Source: CAIYRG01 sp035577685
GTDB taxonomy: Bacteria; Pseudomonadota; Alphaproteobacteria; Micropepsales; Micropepsaceae
Length of the DNA: 9,612 nt
Assembly: GCA_035577685.1 (NCBI GenBank)
Contig: DATLVC010000028.1
Span: forward strand, 1 to 9,612
Reading direction: 5' to 3'
This document shows positions 1 to 6,470 of the stretch, one piece after another. The translations under genes were made by a program, and so were the position numbers. The notes below the pieces were generated by a model that was given only the letters and a program-made list of their open reading frames with translations, was not told where the DNA came from and did no database searches. How positions within the stretch are numbered: position 1 is the stretch's first letter; every line of letters begins with the position of its first letter.

Positions 1-476
1 CCATTCACGTGCGGAAGGAAATCGAGGTCACGGCGGGCGCAAGCGTGGCGCGCCTGATGCCGTCGTCCACCGCGCGTTTCAATATCGAGATCGATTTTCC
101 GAGCGCGGCAATCGGCTGCCAGCGTTACGCCTTCGAATTCAGCGCGGAGAATTTCCGGCGCGACATCGCGCCGGCCCGGACCTTCGGTTTCCTGCACGAG
201 GCCGAACAATTGCGTGCGAACGGCTATGGCCGTGGTGCGGATCTTCGCAATACGCTGGTCATTGATGGCGCCCGGCTGATGAATCCGGAATTGCAGCGCT
301 TTCAAGACGAATTTGTCCGCCACAAAATTCTGGATGCGGTTGGCGATTTGAAGTTGGCCGGCGCGCCCGTGATTGGCCGCTTCGAAGGGCGACGTTCGAG
401 CCACGCGCTGAACAATGCCCTTTTGCGCGCGCTCTTCGCCGATGCTGCAAACTATGAGCGGGTTACGCCGAGCTAA
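1..476 (+). CDS. lpxC: UDP-3-O-acyl-N-acetylglucosamine deacetylase LpxC, C-terminal half (5' partial)
   Basis: LpxC is the zinc-dependent cytoplasmic enzyme that removes the acetyl group from UDP-3-O-acyl-GlcNAc, the committed step of lipid A synthesis. The frame is open to the left edge (first full codon at 3), so the GTG at 9 is internal. About 157 residues remain of a family usually near 300; the first zinc histidine and the catalytic glutamate would lie upstream of the window. Visible family marks are the zinc-ligand pair His/Asp in RHKILDAVGDL (His codon 321-323, Asp 333-335), the AGAPVIGRFEG stretch, and the catalytic His of SSHALNN (402-404). The spacing of 27 residues between the two histidines matches E. 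coli H238/H265. Its stop (474-476) overlaps the stop of the convergent regulator gene. In related genomes ftsZ usually lies upstream and bamD downstream. Confidence 0.95.
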   Translation, partial: IHVRKEIEVTAGASVARLMPSSTARFNIEIDFPSAAIGCQRYAFEFSAENFRRDIAPARTFGFLHEAEQLRANGYGRGADLRNTLVIDGARLMNPELQRFQDEFVRHKILDAVGDLKLAGAPVIGRFEGRRSSHALNNALLRALFADAANYERVTPS

Positions 477-883
477 GACGGCAGCTTGGTGACCTCGCCA
501 TTGGTCCGCAATGTCTTGACCAGATTGGCCAGTGCGGCACGCTGGTCTTCGTTAGAGATTTCCAGGAAATTTCGCACCAGATCGATGGCGATTCGATTGC
601 GCCCGCCATGGGGAAGCTCCGCCGGCCCAACGGCCGGGTCGAGCCCGTCGAAGAAATAGGCCACAGTGGTATCGAGGATGTTGGCGAGTTCGTAGAGGCG
701 CCCGGCGCTCACGCGGTTCGTCCCGGTTTCGTATTTTTGAACCTGCTGGTAGGAGATGGACAGCGCCACGGCCAGTTGTTCCTGCGTGAGGCCCAGCAAA
801 GTCCTGCGAAGCCGGATGCGGGCTCCCACATAATCATCGACACGGCGGCTTATGGCCGGGTTATGGGGGGAAGCGCTTTCCAA
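473..883 (-). CDS. XRE/Cro-CI family helix-turn-helix transcriptional regulator
   Basis: This 136-residue protein has a Cro/CI-type DNA-binding domain at about residues 20-75. TQEQLAVAL (33-41) forms the second helix and SYQQVQKYE (44-52) the recognition helix, followed by the typical GTNRVSAGRLYELANILD run. The C-terminal 60 residues are a helical tail without a recognisable ligand domain. It resembles small alphaproteobacterial XRE regulators such as the PraR/PhrR type by general pattern, but its target is not known from the sequence. The start is TTG at 883-881, chosen because GGAGG (plus-strand cctcc at 890-894) lies six bases upstream and the next in-frame GTG would cut into the domain edge. 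The gene is oriented against lpxC and bamD and shares four bases with the lpxC end. Upstream repeats at 921-957 may be its operator (inference). Confidence 0.9.
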   Translation of the reverse strand: MESASPHNPAISRRVDDYVGARIRLRRTLLGLTQEQLAVALSISYQQVQKYETGTNRVSAGRLYELANILDTTVAYFFDGLDPAVGPAELPHGGRNRIAIDLVRNFLEISNEDQRAALANLVKTLRTNGEVTKLPS

Positions 884-889
884 GACGGG

Positions 890-894
890 CCTCC
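890..894 (-). promoter_or_regulatory. Shine-Dalgarno site of the XRE gene
   Basis: The minus strand reads GGAGG here, six bases before the TTG at 883. This perfect anti-16S match is what supports initiation at a TTG codon. Confidence 0.6.
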
Positions 895-920
895 GGACAC
901 CTGCAGGTAGAATTCCTGGA

Positions 921-940
921 TATCCTCAACTATACTCAAT
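921..940. repeat. Tandem 10-bp direct repeat, candidate operator
   Basis: TATCCTCAAC is followed directly by TATACTCAAT, 8 of 10 positions identical (minus strand ATTGAGTATA then GTTGAGGATA). The 10-bp period is about one helical turn, so both copies would face the same side of DNA. It lies 38 bases upstream of the XRE start, between the XRE gene and bamD. A role as a binding site is inference; two short copies can arise by chance. Confidence 0.35.
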
Positions 941-941
941 G

Positions 942-957
942 CATGAACGCCTTCATG
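942..957. promoter_or_regulatory. Palindrome CATGAA-N4-TTCATG, candidate operator
   Basis: Perfect six-base arms (942-947 and 952-957) surround CGCC. The site is next to the tandem repeat at 921-940, in the gap between the divergent XRE gene and bamD. Cro/CI-family dimers usually bind such dyads near their own promoter, so an autoregulatory site is plausible but not shown. I could not identify convincing -35/-10 boxes for either gene. Confidence 0.35.
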
Positions 958-1081
958 ACAAAAATCAAAGTTCAAAAGTGAAAGCGTCACGATCTAGCCG
1001 GCTGTTCCCGGCAATGGCATAACAGAGTCGGATTGGGCTGTTGGCTTGGCCAGCGCCCCGGTAACCCTTAGGAATGTGTCC

Positions 1082-1930
1082 ATGTCCGTGAAGACCACGC
1101 TCTTTGCCTTTGGTTACCGGCGGGTCGCTGCCGCCGGGGCGCTTGCCGTTTGCGGTCTTCTGATGGCGGGCTGCGCCAGCGACGATCAGATGGCGGCGCA
1201 ATATGTCGAGCGCCCGATCGAAAAGATTTACGCGGACGCGTGGACCCAGATCGACCGGCAGAACTGGCTGGAAGCGGGTAAACAATTCGACGAGGTGGAA
1301 CGGCAGCATCCCTATTCGGTATGGGCGCGGCGCGCGATCCTCATGTCCGCCTATTGCTATTATGAAGGCAACCGCTACACGGAAGCCATCGATGCCGCGA
1401 CGCGGTTCATCCAGCTGCACCCCGGGAACAAGGATGTGCCCTACGCCTATTATCTGAAGGCGATCTCTCTTTATGAGCAGATCGGCGACGTGGAAAGAGA
1501 CCAGGGTAAGACCGACGAGGCGCTCACAGCGCTGCAGGACCTGATCCAGCGCTTTCCGGACACTGAATATGCCCGCGATGCCCGGTTGAAGGTGGATCTC
1601 GCCCGCGACCATCTGGCGGGACGCGAAATGACCATTGGGCGGTTCTACCTGCATGAGGGCGAATATCTCGCCGCGATCAACCGCTTCAAGACGGTGATCG
1701 ACAAATACCAGACCACGACCCACGCGCCCGAGGCGCTGGAGCGTTTGACGGAGGCCTATCTGTCCCTGGGCGTGGTGAAGGAGGCCCAGACCTCCGCTGC
1801 CGTGCTCGGTTACAATTATCCGGGCAGCCGCTGGTACATGGACGCCTATACGCTTCTGACCGCGGAAAATGTTGCGCCTGCTGAGGACAAAGAATCCTGG
1901 ATCAGCAAGGCGTACCGGGCGGTGTTCTGA
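1082..1930 (+). CDS. bamD: Outer membrane protein assembly factor BamD (lipoprotein)
   Basis: BamD is the essential lipoprotein of the BAM complex that folds beta-barrel proteins into the outer membrane; older annotations call it ComL. From the ATG at 1082 the protein has 282 residues. It starts with a lipoprotein signal: positive residues, a hydrophobic stretch, and lipobox LMAGC with Cys31. Ala and Ser follow the cysteine, so there is no inner-membrane-retention aspartate. The rest is tetratricopeptide-like: EAGKQFDEVERQHPYS, then ATRFIQLHPGN, LQDLIQRFPDT, FKTVIDKYQTT, and YPGSRWYMDAY near the end, all BamD hallmarks. The ATG is preceded by AGGAA at 1070-1074. In-frame TTG at 1046 and GTG at 1076 would only lengthen the N-terminus before the signal. 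recN follows 12 bases after the stop, suggesting an operon. Confidence 0.95.
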   Translation: MSVKTTLFAFGYRRVAAAGALAVCGLLMAGCASDDQMAAQYVERPIEKIYADAWTQIDRQNWLEAGKQFDEVERQHPYSVWARRAILMSAYCYYEGNRYTEAIDAATRFIQLHPGNKDVPYAYYLKAISLYEQIGDVERDQGKTDEALTALQDLIQRFPDTEYARDARLKVDLARDHLAGREMTIGRFYLHEGEYLAAINRFKTVIDKYQTTTHAPEALERLTEAYLSLGVVKEAQTSAAVLGYNYPGSRWYMDAYTLLTAENVAPAEDKESWISKAYRAVF

Positions 1931-1942
1931 TAAAAGCAGGTC

Positions 1943-3634
1943 ATGCTGGCCTCGCTCACCGTTCGCGACATCGTTCTGATTGAAAAGGCGGAGCTTCAGT
2001 TCGCGCCCGGCCTGAATGTGCTGACCGGTGAGACTGGCGCGGGCAAATCCATTCTGCTGGATGCCTTGGGTTTGGCTGCGGGCGAGCGCGGAGTGGGCCG
2101 AACCGCGGTCCGCGTCGGGGCGGACGTTGCCGCTGTTGCAGCCATTTTCGATGTTGCGGCGGACCATCCCGCGCACGCCATTCTGAAAGACAACGCGCTT
2201 GGGGAAGCGGGCGAAATCATGCTGCGCCGGACCGTGACAGCAGATGGCCGGAGCCGCGCCTATGTGAACGATCAACCGGTGGGTGTTCAGCTCGCCCGCG
2301 AGATAGGCGCGGTGCTTGTGGAAGTGCACGGTCAGGCCGACGATCGCGGGCTGTTCGACGCAGGAACCCACCGGCTGCTGCTGGATGCATTTGGTGGACA
2401 TACGGCTTTGGCCGCCGATGTGGCCCGCCATTATGCGGCCGTTGCTGCCGCAGCCGAAAAATGCGAGTCGCTACGCCGGACGCAGGCTGCCGCGGCAGAG
2501 GAACGCGATTATCTCGGCCACGCGGCAAAGGAATTGCGCGACCTCGCAGTCCAACCGGGCGAGGACGAGTCCCTTGCCGCCACACGCGCGCTTCTGATGA
2601 ACGCAGGACGGATCGCACAGGAAGTCGCCGCAGCGGCGGATTTCGTCATCGGCGATGCAGGCGCGGAAGTGCGCCTGGCAGCGGCGCTCCGCCGCCTGTC
2701 GCGCTTGCCGCTGGAAGGCCGCAAAGCCGCTTCGGCTGCCGAGACCGCGCTCGATTCGGCGCTGACGCTCGTGCAGGAAGCACGCTCCGAGCTCGAAGCG
2801 CTGGCCGAGAAGCTCGCGGCCGATCCCGGAAAGTTGGAACAGGTGGAAGAACGGCTGTTCGCGTTGCGGGCGGCGTCCCGCAAATACAATGTGCCGGTGG
2901 ATTCGCTTCCGCGGTTGCGCGACGAATTCGAGGCCAAGCTGGCCGCGCTGGATGCGGGCGGCGCATCCATCGCCGCGGCAGAGGCGGACCTGGCCCAGCT
3001 GCAGGGACGTTACCGCGAAAGCGCGCGCGAACTTTCGTCACGTCGCGTTGCGGCGGCGAAAAATCTGGACGATGCGGTCGCCAAGGAATTGGCGCCGCTG
3101 AAGCTTGGCGCCGCGCGGTTTCGTGTTGCTCTAACGCCTCTTGCAGAGGCGGCGGCGGGCGCGAACGGCCTTGAGCGGGTCGCCTTCGAGATAGCGACCA
3201 TCGAAGGGGCGGCTTTCGGACCGCTCGCGAAGATCGCGTCGGGGGGTGAGCTTGCCCGGTTTGCGCTCGCGCTCAAGGTTGCGCTGGCGGAAGCGAGCCC
3301 GCCTGCCGTTCTTGTCTTCGACGAAGTGGACCGCGGCGTTGGCGGCGCCGTTGCCGCCGCCGTCGGCGAACGACTGCAGCGCCTTGCTGAAACGACGCAG
3401 GTGCTTCTGGTCACCCATTCTCCGCAGGTCGCCGCGCGGGCGGCGCGCCATTTCCGCATCACCCGCTCGAGGGATGCCACCCGCGTGGACGAGCTCTCGG
3501 CCGAAGAACGTGTGGAGGAGATCGCGCGCATGTTGTCGGGCGCGGCTGTCACGGAGGAAGCCCGTGCTGCGGCGCGCCGTCTGGTTGCGGAAGCCCACAC
3601 CCAAGCAAAGCCCAAGAAACGAGCCCGTGCGTGA
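1943..3634 (+). CDS. recN: DNA repair protein RecN
   Basis: RecN is a cytoplasmic SMC-like ATPase that acts at DNA double-strand breaks in recombinational repair. The 563-residue length fits the family. The order is an N-terminal ATPase half with Walker A GETGAGKS (29-36) and the VEVHGQADD motif typical of RecN; then a central helical, Ala/Glu/Leu-rich coiled-coil region at roughly 160-370; then the C-terminal ATPase half with signature SGGELAR (433-439), Walker B VLVFDEVD (456-463) and the VTHSPQVAARA switch region. The tail is basic (KPKKRARA). The start at 1943 has only a weak CAGG just before it, so translation is probably coupled to bamD 12 bases upstream. I found no alphaproteobacterial LexA box (GTTC-N7-GTTC) ahead of it, so SOS control is not supported here. 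Its stop overlaps the ligA start. Confidence 0.96.
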   Translation: MLASLTVRDIVLIEKAELQFAPGLNVLTGETGAGKSILLDALGLAAGERGVGRTAVRVGADVAAVAAIFDVAADHPAHAILKDNALGEAGEIMLRRTVTADGRSRAYVNDQPVGVQLAREIGAVLVEVHGQADDRGLFDAGTHRLLLDAFGGHTALAADVARHYAAVAAAAEKCESLRRTQAAAAEERDYLGHAAKELRDLAVQPGEDESLAATRALLMNAGRIAQEVAAAADFVIGDAGAEVRLAAALRRLSRLPLEGRKAASAAETALDSALTLVQEARSELEALAEKLAADPGKLEQVEERLFALRAASRKYNVPVDSLPRLRDEFEAKLAALDAGGASIAAAEADLAQLQGRYRESARELSSRRVAAAKNLDDAVAKELAPLKLGAARFRVALTPLAEAAAGANGLERVAFEIATIEGAAFGPLAKIASGGELARFALALKVALAEASPPAVLVFDEVDRGVGGAVAAAVGERLQRLAETTQVLLVTHSPQVAARAARHFRITRSRDATRVDELSAEERVEEIARMLSGAAVTEEARAAARRLVAEAHTQAKPKKRARA

Positions 3635-5808
3635 TCGGCCGCAAAGACATTTCGCCCGACCAAATCACCGAAGACGAAGCCAAGGCGGAGCTCGCGCGCC
3701 TCGCCAAGGAGATCGCCGAGCATGACCGGCGCTATTACCAGGAAGACGCCCCGACCGTTTCCGACGCCGAATATGATGCGCTGCGCAGCCGTAACGACGA
3801 GATCGAGAAACTCTTCCCCGAGCTGATCCGTCACGATAGCCCCTCCCAGCGCGTGGGTGCCAAGCCCGCCGAGCGCTTCGAGAAGGTGCGCCATGCGCGG
3901 CCGATGCTTTCCCTTGACAATGCGTTCACGGACGAAGACGTGACCGATTTCGTGGCCCGCGTGCGCCGTTTCCTGGCGTTTCCGCAATCCGAAGCGCTGA
4001 CGCTGGTGGCTGAGCCCAAGATCGACGGGCTCTCATGCAGCCTGCGTTACGAGAAAGGAGAGCTGGTGCTGGGCGCCACGCGCGGCGACGGGCAGGAGGG
4101 AGAGAATGTCACCGCCAATGTGCGGACCATTTCTGACATCCCGAAGAAATTCCATGGTTCCGCTCCTCCGGATGTCTTTGAAGTCCGCGGCGAGGTCTAT
4201 ATAAGTCACGCTGATTTCTCCGCCATGAACCGGCGCCAGGAGAAAGCCGGCGAAAAGATTTTCGCCAATCCGAGGAATGCCGCGGCAGGGTCTTTACGCC
4301 AGCTCGATCCTGCGATCACAGCACGGCGGCCTTTGCGCTTTTTCGCTTATCATTGGGGCGAGGCATCGGAGCTACCCGGGGACACCCATTGGGACATGCT
4401 GCAGGCTCTGAAGCGATGGGGATTCCCGGTCAATCCGTTAACGCGTCGCTGCCGCACGGTCGAGGACGTGCTGGCCTTTTACCAGGAGGTGCAGCACCGC
4501 CGCGCCGATTTGGGCTACGACATAGACGGCGTGGTTTACAAGGTCGACCGGCTCGATCTGCAGAGCCGCCTCGGCTTTGTCTCGCGGTCCCCACGTTGGG
4601 CCATCGCGCATAAATTCCCCGCCGAACAGGCCGAGAGCGTGGTCGAACGCATTCAGGTCTATGTCGGACGCACCGGCGCGCTGACGCCGGTCGCCCATAT
4701 CAAGCCGGTGACGGTCGGTGGCGTCGTTGTGCAGAACGTCTCGATGCACAATGAGGACGAGGTTGCGCGGAAAGATGTGCGCGTCGGCGATACGGTCGTG
4801 GTGCAGCGCGCGGGCGATGTTATCCCGCAACTGGTTCACGTGGTGCTGGAACGCCGGCCCAAAGGTACCAAACCGTACAAGATGCCTGACAAATGTCCCG
4901 TCTGCGGCAGCCATGCGTTACGCGAAATTAATCCCAAGACAGGCGAGCCGGAATCGGCGCGCCGCTGCGTGAACACACTCGCCTGTCCGGCGCAGGTCGT
5001 CGAGCGGCTCTATCATTTCGTGTCGCGCAACGCCTTCGATGTGGAAGGGTTGGGCGGCGAGTTCATCCAGCTTCTGCATGAAGCGGATCTTGTGAAAGAG
5101 CCTGCCGATCTGTTTACGCTGAAGGATCATCCGGCCGCTTTTCACGCTGTTTTGAGCAGCCATTTTGCGGCGATTTCCGAACGCAACGCGCAAAAGCGCG
5201 GCAAAGCCTCCGCCGCGAAGAAGACCAAAGATCAGAAGACGGAATATCTGCTCGGCAATAAGTTGCTGGCCGCGATCGAAGCACGCCGCGTGATTTCGTT
5301 GGATCGCTTTATTTTGTCACTCAGCATTCCGCATGTCGGCGAGACGACGGCCAAGCTCCTGGCGCGCAACTTCCATTCCGTCAAAGCGTTTCTGGACTCC
5401 ATGGCAAGCGGCCATGCGGTGGAAGATCTCGACGCTATTGAAGGTATTGGGGAGGTGATGGCGCGTGCGATTAAGGATTTCTTCGACGAGGAGCACACGC
5501 GCAAGGCCATTGCGCGCTTGCTTGAGAAGATCGAGGTCACCGATGTTGCAGCGCACACGGCCGCCAATTCGCTGGTTGCGGGCAAGATAATCGTCTTTAC
5601 AGGGACATTGGAGAAGATGTCCCGCAACGAGGCCAAGGCGCGTGCCGAATTGCTTGGTGCCAAAGTTGCCGGCTCCGTGTCGAGCAAAACCGATCTCGTC
5701 GTGGCCGGCCCCGGTGCGGGATCAAAACTTGCTGCGGCGCAAAAGCTAAACGTAAACATTATTACGGAAGATGAATGGTTGGCGCTGATCGGGACGAAAG
5801 CGATATGA
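3631..5808 (+). CDS. ligA: NAD-dependent DNA ligase LigA
   Basis: LigA seals nicks in duplex DNA using NAD+ in replication and repair. It is 725 residues long, against about 670 in E. coli. Visible in order: the Ia NAD-binding start with VSDAEYDAL; catalytic Lys130 in EPKIDG; RGDG (151-154); EVRGEVY (184-190); DGVVYKVD with Lys304; HKFPAEQ with Lys328; a Cys4 zinc finger (C422, C425, C446, C452); helix-hairpin-helix repeats ending in HVGETTAKLL and AIEGIGEVMA; and a BRCT domain from about 648 to the end (GKIIVFTGTLEKMSRNEAKA). Active-site lysine spacing agrees with E. coli K115/K290/K314. A lysine-rich stretch at 516-537 is unusual. The GTG start at 3631 overlaps the recN TGA as GTGA and lacks a good Shine-Dalgarno, implying translational coupling. 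Confidence 0.97.
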   Translation: MIGRKDISPDQITEDEAKAELARLAKEIAEHDRRYYQEDAPTVSDAEYDALRSRNDEIEKLFPELIRHDSPSQRVGAKPAERFEKVRHARPMLSLDNAFTDEDVTDFVARVRRFLAFPQSEALTLVAEPKIDGLSCSLRYEKGELVLGATRGDGQEGENVTANVRTISDIPKKFHGSAPPDVFEVRGEVYISHADFSAMNRRQEKAGEKIFANPRNAAAGSLRQLDPAITARRPLRFFAYHWGEASELPGDTHWDMLQALKRWGFPVNPLTRRCRTVEDVLAFYQEVQHRRADLGYDIDGVVYKVDRLDLQSRLGFVSRSPRWAIAHKFPAEQAESVVERIQVYVGRTGALTPVAHIKPVTVGGVVVQNVSMHNEDEVARKDVRVGDTVVVQRAGDVIPQLVHVVLERRPKGTKPYKMPDKCPVCGSHALREINPKTGEPESARRCVNTLACPAQVVERLYHFVSRNAFDVEGLGGEFIQLLHEADLVKEPADLFTLKDHPAAFHAVLSSHFAAISERNAQKRGKASAAKKTKDQKTEYLLGNKLLAAIEARRVISLDRFILSLSIPHVGETTAKLLARNFHSVKAFLDSMASGHAVEDLDAIEGIGEVMARAIKDFFDEEHTRKAIARLLEKIEVTDVAAHTAANSLVAGKIIVFTGTLEKMSRNEAKARAELLGAKVAGSVSSKTDLVVAGPGAGSKLAAAQKLNVNIITEDEWLALIGTKAI

Positions 5809-5897
5809 AACTAATGTGATGTTTCAATGCCCGGCGCAGTGGAGTAAGGTCTGCGGGAGGGGGAGGAAAAATAAAAATGTTGATAAGCGAGGATATC

Positions 5898-6116
5898 ATG
5901 GGAGACCTCACCATTCGCGACCTCGATCACGCCGTGATCGTGCAGTTGAAGCGCAGGGCTTGGTATCAAGGCCTTCCTTTTGAAGAGTCGATCCGTCGTC
6001 TCCTGATTGCAAGCATCGCAAGCGATAATGACGAATTCGAGCACGTCGACTCGCAGCCGACCTTCTATCCGGGAAATGGGGACAGTCTGCCGCGCCGCGT
6101 GCCTCTTCACGCATAA
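5898..6116 (+). CDS. FitA-like ribbon-helix-helix protein (antitoxin-type), copy 1
   Basis: This 72-residue protein begins MGDLTIRDLDHAVIVQLKRR, matching the ribbon-helix-helix N-terminus of FitA/VapB-type antitoxins (beta strand LTIRDLD, helix AVIVQLKRRAW, then a second helix EESIRRLLIAS). The C-terminal 30 residues are less typical. In FitA-type antitoxins this part contacts the PIN-domain toxin, but no PIN gene is nearby. The start at 5898 is preferred because AGGA lies five bases before it and the family starts here. An in-frame ATG at 5877, after a GGAGG about ten bases upstream, would add seven residues. A second protein of the same type follows at 6291. It may be an orphan antitoxin or a stand-alone DNA-binding regulator; the choice is open. 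Confidence 0.75.
   Translation: MGDLTIRDLDHAVIVQLKRRAWYQGLPFEESIRRLLIASIASDNDEFEHVDSQPTFYPGNGDSLPRRVPLHA
5924..5940. repeat. 17-bp palindrome inside the first RHH gene
   Basis: CGATCACG-C-CGTGATCG has perfect eight-base arms around one base and lies 26 bases after the RHH start codon. Ribbon-helix-helix proteins bind short dyads, so it could be an intragenic operator, but it also encodes conserved-looking residues (LDHAVIV) and may be coincidental. Confidence 0.25.
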
Positions 6117-6127
6117 TTGCGATCAGC

Positions 6128-6154
6128 GTTGCGGCCAAAATCATTCGCCGCAAC
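6128..6154. repeat. Stem-loop between the two RHH genes
   Basis: GTTGCGGC (6128-6135) pairs perfectly with GCCGCAAC (6147-6154) across an 11-base loop, starting 12 bases after the first RHH stop. No T-run follows on either strand, so it is not a standard intrinsic terminator. It may slow RNA decay or attenuate read-through into the second gene (inference). The surrounding gap 6117-6290 is about 51% G+C by hand count and shows no further gene. Confidence 0.4.
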
Positions 6155-6290
6155 AAGCGAAACTCCCCAACAGTCCGCGTGACAATAATTTCAGACACGG
6201 AATGGCTTAAATTAAGGGTGGCGGGATAAACCGACATATTCCGCTGGTAGATTGCGGATGGCAGGGGATAACGCAAACCCGGTGAGTATT

Positions 6291-6470
6291 ATGAATATGA
6301 ATCAGATCGTAATCCGCAATTTGGACGACGAAATCCTTCAGAGGTTGAAGCAGCTTGCGTGGCAGGACGGCCGGTCGCCGGCAGAAATGGCGCAGCGCCT
6401 TCTGACCGAAGCGGTGCGTTCGCGCGCTGTGCGACGGCCGTTGCGCGAATTGGAGCCCCACAATTATTAA
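6291..6470 (+). CDS. FitA-like ribbon-helix-helix protein (antitoxin-type), copy 2
   Basis: This is a 59-residue protein whose core, NQIVIRNLDDEILQRLKQLA, is a clear ribbon-helix-helix N-terminus, followed by a second helix PAEMAQRLLTEAVRS. It is a diverged relative of the protein at 5898: both share IR-x-LD, LK-x-x-AW and RLL at equal spacing. It is shorter because it lacks the long C-terminal tail, ending ELEPHNY. The start at 6291 follows GGTGAG with about five bases of spacing; ATG 6258 and TTG 6252 upstream in frame are less likely. It may be an antitoxin without a toxin or a small DNA-binding regulator. The stop TAA (6468-6470) is interleaved with the stop of the convergent pepP gene, so no toxin gene can follow directly. 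Confidence 0.75.
   Translation: MNMNQIVIRNLDDEILQRLKQLAWQDGRSPAEMAQRLLTEAVRSRAVRRPLRELEPHNY

Noticed and set aside
716..730. GTTC-N7-TTTC resembling an alphaproteobacterial LexA box
   Set aside because: It misses one conserved base, lies inside the XRE coding region, and is not upstream of recN; no full GTTC-N7-GTTC was seen ahead of bamD or recN.
901..925. Cluster of hexamer and octamer palindromes (CTGCAG, GAATTC, GGATATCC) resembling a cloning linker
   Set aside because: The flanks continue naturally into the XRE ribosome site and operator-like region, with no vector-like sequence; most likely coincidence.
997..1012. GCCGG-N6-CCGGC hairpin upstream of bamD
   Set aside because: The stem has only five base pairs and no T-run follows; expected by chance in GC-rich DNA.
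965..2431. 488-codon open frame on the minus strand across bamD and recN
   Set aside because: It lies opposite two genes with complete family motifs, shows no domain of its own, and is the long antisense frame expected from high-GC codon bias.
3010..3987. 325-codon minus-strand frame across recN and ligA
   Set aside because: It is a shadow of the recN ATPase half and the ligA start; Ser/Ala/Arg-rich low-complexity translation.
5811..6276. Minus-strand frames opposite the first RHH gene, as a possible toxin partner
   Set aside because: They have no PIN, RelE or other toxin motif, lack a good ribosome site, and overlap antisense with the well-supported RHH frame.
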